Shown: positions 17,553-26,026, counted from the stretch's first letter. The stretch is DNA of 64,000 nt from Nocardia sp. NBC_01730 (GCF_035920445.1 NZ_CP109162.1:496001-560000), one strand, 5' to 3'. Numbers and translations are program-made. The notes: generated from the letters alone by a model not told the origin.

Positions 17553-17847
17553 GCCGTCGGGTATGACATTCGGCTCTCACCGTCTTCTGGTTTGATTGCC
17601 TCACGCTATCGATCGGCTTGTGGCTCATATGTGATCGCTCGGCGGTCGCTGAACATGCGGAAAGCATGGCAGGAGGTTTCTACCGACCGCAATTAGCGGC
17701 CGCATATTTGACTATGCTTTGAGGTTGCGGGGGTATCGCGGACGAGTCGTATTTCCTGCGGCCGCATGCGGCCACGTCAGTCGAAATACGACTATGGCGA
17801 CAAGCCTTTCCCCGATAGCATCCAGGCGCGCTCGGCATGGGTATTGT
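17553..17847. other. Intergenic sequence with a short YezG-like gene relic
   Basis: No intact gene is present. At about 17781-17812 the plus strand encodes YDYGDKPFPD, which matches YDYGDEPFPD in the protein at 29555-31237, with identical DNA over the first 15 bases. A base disruption just upstream breaks the frame before it. I read this as a tiny fragment of a third or fourth member of that family. Confidence 0.4.
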
Positions 17848-18753
17848 TCACCCGTGCCAGGCGCGGTAGACATCGACCGATGCGGGGTGTATCGGGATAG
17901 CGTCGGTTCCGACCAGCCACCGTCGATTCAGGAACTGAAATCCCACGGTGCGCGTCGGTGCCAGTCCGTCGGCGCGCTGCAACAGCAGTTCAGTGATCGC
18001 GCTCACTGCGGAATGCGCTAGATCGGGTTTGGCGAGAAGCAGGTTGGGGACGCCGACTGTGCTTACGGCGGGACTGCCCGGATAGGAATCCGCGGGGATC
18101 GTCACCCGGTGGTAGTCGAATTCGAACCGTTCTCGCATAACCGTGACCAATCCGCCGAGGTCGATCAACCGCAGACGCCGCGGGATGTCGGGACCCGGCG
18201 TCGGCACACCGGCGCCCCACATGATCGCGTCCACTTCACCGGCATACAGCGCCGACACCGCGTCGGACAGCTGTCGATGGCTGACCTGCAGGTCCGCCGT
18301 GGGGTCCAGGCCCGCCGCCCGCACCACCCGTTCGGCGCTGATCTCCGCACCCGACCCGAGCGCCCCGAGGTCCACTCGTGCGCCGCGCAGGTCTTCGACC
18401 CGGTGAATCGGGCTCTCGGCGGGCACAGCCAAGTGGAGATAGCATTCGTGCAGTCGTCCGATGGCCAGTGCGCGTGTGCGCGACTCGCGCGCCGAATCCG
18501 ACAGTGCGAGAGCGGCATCGATCTCGCCGCGGCCAAGCAGATCGAGGTTCGTGCACGATCCCGCCGTGATGACCGGATCTATCCGCACGGTGCCCGCTTC
18601 GGCGGCCGCATCGGCGAGGAGGCGGGCGAACGTGTGGGACAGCCCGCCGACCCGCCCAGAGCCGAGCCGTACCGTGACCGCGTCATCGCCGATGGAACAA
18701 GCAGACACGGTCGACAGCGCGGCGAGCGCAAGGAATCCGCGGCGGCCGATCAC
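17848..18753 (-). CDS. TAXI-family TRAP solute-binding lipoprotein, second copy
   Basis: A 301-residue paralogue of the protein at 5143-6051. It has the same signal-peptide logic (VIGRRGFLALAALSTVSACS, with a lipobox around VSAC) and the same family runs: VTVRLGSGRVGG, LLGRGEIDAALALSDSA, GSGAEISAERVVRAAGL and DAIMWGAGVPTPGPDIP. GTG 18753 places the lipobox Cys about 19 residues in, as in the first copy; the frame is open further upstream to 18828 but that would bury the signal sequence. No kinase, regulator or TRAP permease genes are nearby. The two copies probably arose by duplication of a larger segment, since the flanking genes differ. Confidence 0.8.
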   Translation of the reverse strand: MIGRRGFLALAALSTVSACSIGDDAVTVRLGSGRVGGLSHTFARLLADAAAEAGTVRIDPVITAGSCTNLDLLGRGEIDAALALSDSARESRTRALAIGRLHECYLHLAVPAESPIHRVEDLRGARVDLGALGSGAEISAERVVRAAGLDPTADLQVSHRQLSDAVSALYAGEVDAIMWGAGVPTPGPDIPRRLRLIDLGGLVTVMRERFEFDYHRVTIPADSYPGSPAVSTVGVPNLLLAKPDLAHSAVSAITELLLQRADGLAPTRTVGFQFLNRRWLVGTDAIPIHPASVDVYRAWHG

Positions 18754-19486
18754 TGTCCGACCACGGTGCCGGGAGTGATCGCACTGTGCGTCGCGAACGC
18801 TGTCACGCCTCGTCGCTCCGTCGACCATCTCGGCTCTGCCGGACGTCGCCGTGGGCGTAACCCTCCAATGATCGACATCAACTCAACTACTCCGTCATAG
18901 CTATCAAGTGGACCTATGCCCAGCTCGACGCCGGATCGGGGCGCAGGCTCTGGTTTATGGAGCCGGGGCTCTCGGCGCCGGGCCGCGGTGGGCAACCCGA
19001 AAACATTACACGCCAGCGGCCTTAACGAAGTCTTAAGAATATATTGGGAAACGATCCAGGGCGGAATACCCTCACCCGACACAGCCCTTGGAGTCACCCT
19101 CTTCCGAGGGGTGGATATCAAGCAGGAGTAAATCCAGCACGCTGAAGATGGCATCACATGGCTTTACCGGTTACTTTTGCTTGCGCCGGGTAGTGCAAGG
19201 GGGCGGATGACAGTGAACGACCGCCATAGCCGAAAATTGCAATATCTGACGTCCTGGATGCCCAACCGGAAGGAATCTGCCATTGAAGCCGATTTTTACG
19301 TTCCCTTGAGTCTGTCTTTGCTTGGGGGTGGGGACGTCTGGTGGAGTTCGTGAAACGATAATCGTGAACATCGATTGTGCCACGTACCGCACCTCTTCTT
19401 ATTCGAAGATTCGGGGAGTATGGGCTCGTCGGTGGAAGTCTAGAATGGCGGATGGGGATAACCGCAATGTCCGAGGTGTGTAAGAA
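18754..19486. other. Long intergenic region
   Basis: No convincing gene is seen. GC content drops around 19000-19060, where CTTAA and TTAAG flank seven bases (CTTAACGAAGTCTTAAG), a possible regulator site or promoter element. Around 19176-19200 a short hairpin is formed by CTTGC and GCAAG. Short open frames here have random codon use. Confidence 0.35.
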
Positions 19487-19726
19487 GTGAACAATCTAAC
19501 GGACTGCGAAGGTCGAGACGGCGCAGCAGAATTCGACGAAACTCCCGATATTGTGTTCCGCCTCCTTGGTGGAAGGTCAGGTGGAGGAAGCCGACGTCAC
19601 GACTGCCATCGAGCAGGAGTCGGGCGGTGGCGAGGTTGCCGATGCCGCGGCGGAATCCGGCCCGGTGTCCGGTGTCGATGAGGCGGTGGACGACCTTTTC
19701 CGGCGCGTTGTCGAAGAATTGAGCCT
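19487..19726 (+). pseudogene. YezG-like (DUF600-like) paralogue, decayed 5' end
   Basis: From GTG 19487 the translation has the N-terminal signature of the two large paralogues. ETPDIVFRLL matches APDIVFSLL and TPDIAFTLA. After a frameshift near 19560 the next frame reads SGVDEAVDDLFRRVVEEL, against DTDEAVDDTPRRIVDEL in the 34938-36461 protein. Homology stops at about 19726, where the 41-bp repeat begins. About 80 residues of an ancestral protein of roughly 500 remain. It shows that a third full gene once existed here. Confidence 0.6.
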
Positions 19727-19767
19727 GCGGTGTCGACGCGCTGCCCGGAATGCCCGGGATGCCGCCA
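19727..19767. repeat. 41-bp repeat shared with 15062-15102
   Basis: This is the second copy of the Gly/Met/Pro-coding repeat. It abuts the breakpoint of the YezG-like relic, which suggests a recombination or deletion junction. Confidence 0.65.
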
Positions 19768-19936
19768 GGTGACCGGGCTCCACCGCGGAGTCGACCCCGT
19801 CGGGGAAGCCGGCGTGGATGTGGCTGAAATGGCCACATACCGTCTTACTCGGGCCGCGAGTGAACTCGGTGTGACCACTACCTCGGACGCAAAGAATTGA
19901 CCAGGAGATCCCACAGCTGGCGAAGGTATCAAAGTC

Positions 19937-22423
19937 ATGAACTGGACTACTGAAGACCGAGATGGTCAGAGGGTCGGTGTTCCGCGCGGTCGGCTCGGCG
20001 ATGGATCCGGCTCAGGGGTCGAAAGTATCTCGATGTCGAGCACCGGTGGAATTCGTTGCCTCCAGACAGAATCGATCAATAGGCGAATAATCGGCACGGC
20101 ATTCGAGTTATGGGATCCGGCGCGGTGGCGACCGCGGGTTTTGGTGCAGCGGCTTCGGTGTTGGGTCGACGCTACTCGCCGACGGCGGAGGATTGTGTGG
20201 TTGCTGGGGATCACTTGTGCGCTGTCCGTCTTCCCGGGCGTTGTCGGCGCGGTGGCTGTAGCGCAGACGCACAGCGGTATGGCGGCTGGTCGGTCGAGCA
20301 TCGGCATGCTCAGCTGGATGAATATCCGGGACTCGTCCGGGGTTCGGTTGACCGATTATGTGTTCGCGACCGGTCACGGGAGCGTGTTGAATCCGTTGGA
20401 GACGATCGTTTCGTTGATCCTGGGTTTGGAGTTCATCGGCTATATGGTCATCGTGACCTCTGCGGTGTGGTTGATCGGTTTCGCGATCAGCTTTCAGTGG
20501 CTGGATTCGTTCGGTCGAGCGTTGACCGGTGTCGCGGACAACCTGACCGGGCAGATCGCGACACCCATGGTGCTGATCGTCGCGGCGGGGATCGGTGCGT
20601 TCTTCGTCGCCTGGTTCGTGGTGCGTGGGTTTGTCGCCAAGGCCACGATGCAGGTGGTGACGATGCTGGGGGTTGCCGTGCTCGGGCCGATCGTGCTGGC
20701 GGAGCCGTTGGCTGATGTCTTGTCCTCGCACGGTCTGCTCGCGCAGGGCCGCAACCTGGGTATCGCGGTGGCGGCGGGGCTCAACGGTCACGCGAGCCCG
20801 AATCCGAACCAATTGGTCGCCACCATGCAGGGGGATCTGGCCGACAACTTCGCACGCCGCCCGGTGCAGGTGTGGAACTTCGGTCACGTCGTCGATCAGT
20901 CCCCGCGGTGCGCTGCGGCGTGGTCGGCGGGCGTGCAGTCGGGTGACGATGCCCGGGTCTTGAACGGCATGCGGACCTGTGGCGACTCGGCGGCGTATGC
21001 CATGGCGGATAATCCGAGTTTAGGGCAGGTCGGCTCCGGACTGGTGCTGTTGCTGTGTGGGACGATCCTGCTGGTGTTCGGGGTGTATCTCGGAAACAAG
21101 ATCATGTGGGCTGCGCTGGACTCGATCTATCACGCGTTCATGGCGATCTTCGGTTTCGCGGCAGGCGGGTTCATCTACGGTCCGACACAGACGTTTTTGG
21201 TTCGCAATGTCGTGGATGCTTTCGTCGCGGCGGGAAGGATGGCGGCTTATACGGTCTTTCTCGGTGTCTACGTGTTGTTTCTGGGCAACTTGTTCCGGCA
21301 GGCCGGAGGGCAGGTCGGGGTGGTACTTGTCCTGGGCGCCATGGTTGAGATCGTCGCCATCCTGCAGCTGAGGCGCCTCAGCGCGAGCATCGGCCGTGGC
21401 AACAATTGGGTCGCCAACCGGTTTGCTCTCGCGATACAGGGTGCGGGTGGTTCTGGTGGGGGCGGCGGTGGCACCGCTTTGGGTATGGGCAACATGGGGG
21501 CAGGCCACAGTCTGCCGGGGGCCGGTCTCATGGCCGGAATGGCCGCCATCAACACCGTCGGCGCCAACCCGATCACCGCGCTGCTCTTCCGCAGGCGGTC
21601 ACCGTGGGACCTCGACTCGAAACTGAGGCATCGCGTCGACATGTTGACTCTCAAAGCAAACGAGAAGATCCTCGGGAAGGGCTGGTCGGTCAACGCAATG
21701 CGGGTCCGGGAGGGGTATATCGAAGCCGCCAGATCCGCTGCCAAGGAATACGGCTTCACCCATCGCGGCGCCGCCGCGGCTGTGGACCGTGTCATCAATC
21801 GTGGCGGATCCCTGGGTGACGTCGTCACTTCTATGGTGGACGCCGGGTTCAAGGATAAAGACATGATGGTCGGTGCGATGAGGGCCTACAACTACCGGGA
21901 GCAGTTCGGTCCGAGTGTATGGGATGGTGACGCGTACATCGGTGAGGCCGCGGCCTCGATGTCGATCCTCAAATTGGGTCAAACACCGACGAACATGGCT
22001 CTCTTCCAGCACACCGCGCACAGGTTGGCAAACCGGCGCTATATCGACCATGTACCGTCGTCCGCCCTCACTCAGGCCGAACGGGACTATCTCGACGACT
22101 ACTTCGAAAACCCCACAAGGGACAAGATCAGAGGCATCGAAGCCCTCGCCAGTGGGAGCACGATTACTCGAGATCCCCGCACAGGGGCTCTTAAACAGTC
22201 GAACGACGATTACCCGCTGCCGGAAAAGTTCGAGGGCTGGAGTCAGGAACGTGGCCTGCTGATGAACAGGTTCATCATGCCTCATCTCAGTCAGAGATAC
22301 CTGGCCGCCGCCAACAAGGGCGACCTCCACGAAGCTTCGGAAATATTGCAGATCATGGCGCATTCCGAATACTGGACAGGCAACGTCAAGTTGACCCCCT
22401 CGAAGGCGATTCCACGGTTCTAG
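19937..22423 (+). CDS. TrbL/VirB6-like polytopic membrane protein
   Basis: An 828-residue protein resembling the polytopic channel components of conjugative type IV secretion systems in Rhodococcus and Nocardia plasmids. A basic N-terminus precedes about eight hydrophobic segments, near residues 84-108, 155-185, 207-230, 238-262, 366-384, 395-412, 435-452 and 458-476. A Gly/Met-rich linker (SGGGGGGTALGMGNMGAG) follows, then a soluble C-terminal domain of about 290 residues. No other conjugation gene (ATPase, coupling protein, relaxase) is visible in this window, so it is an orphan. The start ATG 19937 has only a weak upstream purine stretch; a later in-frame Met is possible. Confidence 0.6.
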   Translation: MNWTTEDRDGQRVGVPRGRLGDGSGSGVESISMSSTGGIRCLQTESINRRIIGTAFELWDPARWRPRVLVQRLRCWVDATRRRRRIVWLLGITCALSVFPGVVGAVAVAQTHSGMAAGRSSIGMLSWMNIRDSSGVRLTDYVFATGHGSVLNPLETIVSLILGLEFIGYMVIVTSAVWLIGFAISFQWLDSFGRALTGVADNLTGQIATPMVLIVAAGIGAFFVAWFVVRGFVAKATMQVVTMLGVAVLGPIVLAEPLADVLSSHGLLAQGRNLGIAVAAGLNGHASPNPNQLVATMQGDLADNFARRPVQVWNFGHVVDQSPRCAAAWSAGVQSGDDARVLNGMRTCGDSAAYAMADNPSLGQVGSGLVLLLCGTILLVFGVYLGNKIMWAALDSIYHAFMAIFGFAAGGFIYGPTQTFLVRNVVDAFVAAGRMAAYTVFLGVYVLFLGNLFRQAGGQVGVVLVLGAMVEIVAILQLRRLSASIGRGNNWVANRFALAIQGAGGSGGGGGGTALGMGNMGAGHSLPGAGLMAGMAAINTVGANPITALLFRRRSPWDLDSKLRHRVDMLTLKANEKILGKGWSVNAMRVREGYIEAARSAAKEYGFTHRGAAAAVDRVINRGGSLGDVVTSMVDAGFKDKDMMVGAMRAYNYREQFGPSVWDGDAYIGEAAASMSILKLGQTPTNMALFQHTAHRLANRRYIDHVPSSALTQAERDYLDDYFENPTRDKIRGIEALASGSTITRDPRTGALKQSNDDYPLPEKFEGWSQERGLLMNRFIMPHLSQRYLAAANKGDLHEASEILQIMAHSEYWTGNVKLTPSKAIPRF

Positions 22424-22449
22424 TAGTACCTTGTCAGGTTTGTTACCGG

Positions 22450-22690
22450 CGGGGTGCCGGAGCCGCCGCCGCGGTCGAGGCGCGCTGGGCCAAGTGCGCC
22501 GCTCCCCACGACGAACGGCATCGCGCGAAATGGGAGATGGTGCTCGAGGCGATCGACGAGCTCATCTCGTGGGCGGGATGCCGCCGCCGGCTACGGCAAA
22601 ACCGCCGAGTTCCCAACCGGACTCACACGACGAGACCTGCCGTATGTGGTGGCCATTCCCGCGACCATCACCGCCTACCACCGCCGACAT
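22450..22690 (+). pseudogene. IS701-family transposase relic
   Basis: Two frames together encode the core of a transposase. ARWAKCAAPHDERHRAKWEM and VLEAIDELISWAG lie in one frame up to about 22578. The second frame gives AAGYGKTAEFPTGLTRRDLP and YVVAIPATITAYH, the conserved second acidic block region of one IS701 branch (where AGYG is usually preceded by an Asp). A frameshift or small deletion separates the halves and both termini are gone. It differs in sequence from the intact transposase at 8964-10109, so it comes from another element. Confidence 0.65.
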
Positions 22691-22791
22691 CTTCTTCGCA
22701 ACCCCGGCGTGGTCCGGACGTGGGCCACTTCTGTTGCGGGACATGACGTTGTCGACGGCGGACAGCACCTGACGGACCTTGGCAGGTACTG

Positions 22792-23214
22792 TCACCGCAT
22801 TTCGTTGTCGGGGTACTTCTCGTCGTAGGCGCGACGGGCATGCGCGATGACGTCCCGATGTCCCAGCGACCAGTCAGCAAGCGCCTTGACGAGATGAGTG
22901 AGGCTGGCTCCGGTCTCGGTCAGTCGGTAGTCGACCTGGGCGGGCACGGTTGGATAGACAGTCCGAAGCACAAGGCCATCTCGTTCGAGCCGACGGACTG
23001 TGAGCGTAAGCATGCGTTGAGAGATGCCGTCGATTGCTCGATGTAGCTCACTGAAGCGGCGCAGGCCGTTCGCGAGCTCGACGATGACGAGCACCGACCA
23101 CTTGTCCCCGACACGGTCGAGGACGTCGCGGATGCCGCAGTCGGGATGGTCCGGCTGCCCGCACGGGTTCAGCTCGGCCACGCCGGTGGTTACAGCGGTG
23201 TGCGTGGCTGACAT
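22792..23214 (-). CDS. HxlR-family transcriptional regulator
   Basis: A 140-residue winged-helix regulator. The start ATG 23214 is preceded by AAGGAGG at the ideal distance, so the longer frame to 23259 is rejected. The family core is plain: CGIRDVLDRVGDKWSVLVIVEL, LRRFSELHRAIDGISQRMLT, LRRLERDGLV-type recognition helix and wing, and AQVDYRLTETGASL. The N-terminal Cys in NPCG/DCGI is the residue that senses electrophiles in many relatives. It is transcribed divergently from a QorB-like reductase, the same pairing as ytfH/qorB in E. coli, so it very likely represses that neighbour until a quinone or aldehyde is present. Confidence 0.92.
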   Translation of the reverse strand: MSATHTAVTTGVAELNPCGQPDHPDCGIRDVLDRVGDKWSVLVIVELANGLRRFSELHRAIDGISQRMLTLTVRRLERDGLVLRTVYPTVPAQVDYRLTETGASLTHLVKALADWSLGHRDVIAHARRAYDEKYPDNEMR

Positions 23215-23297
23215 CAAACTGCCTCCTTGTGAGCAAGCCTGGGGTGAATCAAGATCCATCGTAGTTACTGAAAAGAACCACGAAGGACTGTGAACTC
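23215..23297. promoter_or_regulatory. Divergent promoter/operator between hxlR-like and qorB-like genes
   Basis: This 83-bp gap must hold both promoters and the regulator site. The leftward ribosome site AAGGAGG (complement near 23222-23228) and rightward GAAGGA (about 23280-23285) are clear. An operator cannot be fixed by eye. Confidence 0.6.
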
Positions 23298-24113
23298 ATG
23301 ATTTTGGTGACCGGGGCCAACGGACATCTCGCCTCCCTGACACTGGCTGAGCTACGGGCGCGCGGGGTAGAGGCCGTAGGAGGAAGTCGTATTCCGGGAG
23401 ATGGCGTACGACGTCTGGATTTCGACGATCCGGCCGGTCTCGATCTGCACGGTATTTCCACCCTCGTGCTGGTCTCGGCGGGGTACGCCGAGGACGATCA
23501 GGTGATCGCCCGCCATGGCGCGGTCCTGGACGCCGCAGTCCAGGACGGCGTCACCCACGTCGTCTACACCAGCCTGACCACTGCGGGTGATCACCTGGGC
23601 TTCGCCCTTGCCCACCGCGCGACCGAGCAGCATGTCAAGAACAGCGGATTGGGGTGGACACTGCTGCGCAACGGTCTGTACGCCGAATTGTTCGGTGCGT
23701 TGCTGATGTGGTCTCCCGACGGCGTGGAGTCGGCATTCGGCACTGGCGCATTGTCGGCGGTGGCACGCGAGGATCTCGCCGCCGCGGCAGCGATCGTCGC
23801 AACCGCACCTGCAGCACACACAGGCAAGATCTACGACCTGGTCGGCGACCCGATCACGGCTGACGACGTCGCCGATCGGCTCGGCGTCGCCCACCACACG
23901 ATCGGTTTGGGCGAGTACCGCGCTCGCTTGCTCGCCTCCGATGAACTGCTGCCGTTCCAGCCACCTATGCTCGCCTCGATCGCAACCAGCGTCCGCCACG
24001 GCTTCCTGAGCAACATCAGCCCCGACCTACACAATCTGCTCGGACGCCCCCTCATCGACCCGCTCATGGTTGCCGCAGACAGCGCAGCCGCCGCGCGTCC
24101 TGGCCTTGCCTGA
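23298..24113 (+). CDS. QorB-like NAD(P)H quinone oxidoreductase (atypical SDR, NmrA type)
   Basis: A 271-residue Rossmann-fold protein. MILVTGANGHLASLT holds the dinucleotide-binding GxxGxxG-like loop; VTHVVYTSLTTAG, GWTLLRNGLYAEL, VAREDLAAAAA and GKIYDLVGD follow in the order seen in QorB. The catalytic Tyr-Lys pair of classical SDRs is absent, as in the NmrA branch. The likely job is NADPH-dependent reduction of quinones or related electrophiles. It is divergent from the HxlR-type regulator and probably controlled by it. Confidence 0.88.
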   Translation: MILVTGANGHLASLTLAELRARGVEAVGGSRIPGDGVRRLDFDDPAGLDLHGISTLVLVSAGYAEDDQVIARHGAVLDAAVQDGVTHVVYTSLTTAGDHLGFALAHRATEQHVKNSGLGWTLLRNGLYAELFGALLMWSPDGVESAFGTGALSAVAREDLAAAAAIVATAPAAHTGKIYDLVGDPITADDVADRLGVAHHTIGLGEYRARLLASDELLPFQPPMLASIATSVRHGFLSNISPDLHNLLGRPLIDPLMVAADSAAAARPGLA

Positions 24114-24233
24114 AACTCGGCATGGCTCACGCGCACACGCCGCTTTCCTATGTCCGGCAACGGATCCGGCGGCGAAGGCGGTCTCCCGACTGGTCCACCA
24201 CCCAGCGGCCGCCAGGTCGGCGACGCGATCGGA

Positions 24234-24626
24234 CTACTGGGTGGAGTCGACGATGAAGTTCCGTCCGAGTCCCAGCAAGACGCTGTCCGCGGTCAGTAAG
24301 CTCAGGCGTTCACACAACGCCTGAGCTGTGATCAAACGATCGAACGGGTCGTGCCGTACCAATTCGGGGAATTCACGCAAGCCCTCCGCGTGCTGTCCGG
24401 TGACATCCAGAATTCCGAGCCCCTGGTCACTCATCGTGTCGGTGAGGTTCGTCGGCACCGACAATTTACCCAGCATGGACTTGATCGTTAGTTCCCAGAT
24501 TGTCGCCACCGAAACATAGACCTCGGTTGCGGACGTGATCGCCTTGCGGGCAGCCACACCCAATCGGGGATTGTCATCGAGCACCCAGAGTGCGGTCTGA
24601 CTGTCAAGCAGAAGCATCGGCGTCAT
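24234..24626 (-). CDS. VapC-like PIN-domain toxin
   Basis: A 130-residue PIN ribonuclease toxin. ATG 24626 gives MTPMLLLDSQTALWVLDD with the first catalytic Asp; an inner Met at 24617 is also possible. IWELTIKSMLGKL provides the conserved Glu, HDPFDRLITAQAL the central Asp pair, and LLTADSVLLG the final Asp. The gene overlaps the antitoxin stop by 23 bases, typical of translational coupling in type II toxin-antitoxin operons. The expected action is cleavage of tRNA or other RNA when the antitoxin is degraded. Confidence 0.9.
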   Translation of the reverse strand: MTPMLLLDSQTALWVLDDNPRLGVAARKAITSATEVYVSVATIWELTIKSMLGKLSVPTNLTDTMSDQGLGILDVTGQHAEGLREFPELVRHDPFDRLITAQALCERLSLLTADSVLLGLGRNFIVDSTQ

Positions 24627-24849
24627 CTCCGTAGAACATGCGCTGCATGTCCGGATCGACGTCGAATGCATTGTCGTCGTACCGCAGCTGCCCCTTCAGG
24701 CCGCCGATCGTTACCGGAGCCGCCTGATGAGGCACCAGGTCAGCGATCGGCTTCCCAGCTTTGGAGATCACGATGCGCTCCCCCTTTTCGACCCGCTCCA
24801 AAAGCCTGGACAGATGCGTTTTCGCCTCATGGATGTTCACCGCAGTCAT
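24604..24849 (-). CDS. Phd/YefM-type antitoxin of the VapBC pair
   Basis: An 81-residue antitoxin. MTAVNIHEAKTHLSRLLERV and GERIVISKAGKPIADLVP form the Phd/YefM DNA-binding fold. The C-terminal tail (DDNAFDVDPDMQRMFYGDD) is acidic and should wrap around the toxin. It lies directly upstream of the toxin gene. Repeats at 24864-24884, just before its start, are a likely autoregulatory operator. Confidence 0.9.
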   Translation of the reverse strand: MTAVNIHEAKTHLSRLLERVEKGERIVISKAGKPIADLVPHQAAPVTIGGLKGQLRYDDNAFDVDPDMQRMFYGDDADASA

Positions 24850-24863
24850 GCGGATACCATATC

Positions 24864-24884
24864 AGACTTAGTCTAGTCTAGTCT
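24864..24884. promoter_or_regulatory. Candidate VapB operator: AGACT plus three AGTCT repeats
   Basis: AGACT at 24864-24868 and AGTCT at 24870-24874 form a palindrome around one T. Two further AGTCT units follow in tandem to 24884. The site begins 15 bases upstream of the antitoxin start and overlaps the end of the upstream small gene. Confidence 0.5.
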
Positions 24885-25115
24885 GTCGCCGCAACCGCGG
24901 ATGTCCGTTCGCCTCGTCCCATCGCTCGGTAATGGGAACGACAGGGCACCAGCTTGCCGCGATCCCCCGGCCCTCGAAGTGCTGCTGGAGTATCAGGCCG
25001 TCCGGGCGACCAGGTCGCGCAACATTTCCGCGGCGGCGATGGGGTCGACGTCGGCGAAGGTGCATGCGGTGCCGTCTTGGTGACCCCAGGTACGGGCGTC
25101 CAATCGTGTGCCCAT
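24868..25115 (-). pseudogene. Small hypothetical gene, apparently frameshifted
   Basis: From ATG 25115 a 40-codon frame reads MGTRLDARTWGHQDGTACTF and DVDPIAAAEMLRDLVARTA, then stops at 24993. Sensible sequence continues in another frame as DGLILQQHFEGRGIAASWCP and VVPITERWDEANGHP to the stop at 24868. One lost or gained base near 24997 would join them into about 80 residues. The family is not recognised. Two separate small genes are an alternative. Confidence 0.4.
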
Positions 25116-25228
25116 GATTCATCACTGGTTTCTGGAACATATTTGATGCTTGTGACGCGGTCGCTCATGGCTTCTTGCTTCCTATACCTGCATCGCTCTC
25201 AATCAACTGAAAATAGGACGGATGCTGG

Positions 25229-25681
25229 TTACGGACGAGGCGGTATCCGGGACGTTCGGTGGGCGGCTGGAGGAGACGAGCCTGCGCCGCAATCGAATCC
25301 GGTTCCTGTGCCGGCGGTGGGTGCCTTTCGTTCTGGTTCACCAGGGTTTCCCCAGAGTCGGTGTCGTCGTGCGGAATCGGGGTGAATGCGTCCGGCCGCG
25401 ACCAGCGCCGCGAACGCGACGCGCTTGCGGGCGCAGTCGTGGTCGCGGTGCAATTGCATTGCGATATGGGCATCGGCGAGGGTGAACGGCTGGCGGGGTG
25501 GGTCGCAGGTCCATGCCTTCGGCCATTCGACCGGGCGCGACTGGCAGCGGCTGACGGGTCGATTCGCCGGGACGTGACGTCGGGGCTGGTTGATCGGCCA
25601 CACGCAAGCCGCTCCGGCCACGGTGCACGCGCCGCCTCCGACGACCGCGAGAACGCTGTGCACGATCTGCCACGCGTCCAT
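25229..25681 (-). CDS. Hypothetical protein with N-terminal membrane segment
   Basis: A 150-residue protein, third in a leftward three-gene set starting at 26403. The N-terminus MDAWQIVHSVLAVVGGGACT is a likely membrane helix. The middle has AHIAMQLHRDHDC and VAFAALVAAGRIHPD, which resemble AHQQMRTHRAC and VAYYTLVYHGRIAPQ in the neighbouring protein, so both share a small His/Cys-containing motif. The C-terminus is Gly/Pro-rich. Its gene starts six bases after the previous stop, indicating cotranscription. The function is unknown. Confidence 0.6.
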   Translation of the reverse strand: MDAWQIVHSVLAVVGGGACTVAGAACVWPINQPRRHVPANRPVSRCQSRPVEWPKAWTCDPPRQPFTLADAHIAMQLHRDHDCARKRVAFAALVAAGRIHPDSARRHRLWGNPGEPERKAPTAGTGTGFDCGAGSSPPAAHRTSRIPPRP

Positions 25682-25687
25682 GGCCGT

Positions 25688-26026
25688 TCAGCTCTCGCCG
25701 CCGCTGCCCGAGTGGGTCGGCGGTAGTGCCAGTTGCGCGAGCCCGTCGATGACCTGCTGGAACGTCTGGGGTTCGGGTGTGCCATCGGGTGCGGCGCGGT
25801 CGGTGGCGTCGGCCGGGTAGTCGAGACCGCGCAGGTGGGCACGTTCGCGCGGGCTCAACTCCTGCGGCGCGATCCGGCCGTGATATACGAGGGTGTAGTA
25901 GGCGACCCACTTCCACGCGCACCGGTCGACCCGGCATGCCCGGTGCGTGCGCATCTGCTGGTGCGCCAGCTCGACCTCGGCGAAGCCGCAGATGATGGGC
26001 GGGGTGACGATCGTGTCGCCGCTCAT
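25688..26026 (-). CDS. Hypothetical protein
   Basis: A 112-residue protein starting MSGDTIVTPPIICGFAEVEL. Its start overlaps the stop of the preceding gene in the arrangement TGATG, so translation is probably coupled. The motif AHQQMRTHRACRVDRCAWKW with VYHGRIAP is shared with the next gene's product and could bind a metal through His and Cys. Such small genes commonly sit opposite XRE/DUF397 pairs in Nocardia. No function can be assigned. Confidence 0.65.
   Translation of the reverse strand: MSGDTIVTPPIICGFAEVELAHQQMRTHRACRVDRCAWKWVAYYTLVYHGRIAPQELSPRERAHLRGLDYPADATDRAAPDGTPEPQTFQQVIDGLAQLALPPTHSGSGGES

Noticed and set aside
19171..19392. Minus-strand frame beginning MRYVAQSMFTIIV, considered as a decayed CWP-family copy
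   Set aside because: There is no Cys-Trp-Pro and no continuous hydrophobic helix, and codon use is random.
25600..25681. Possible fourth member of the small CWP membrane-protein family (ACVWPINQPRR)
   Set aside because: The order is C-V-W-P, the buried Glu and Gln5 are absent, and the protein has a different downstream domain.
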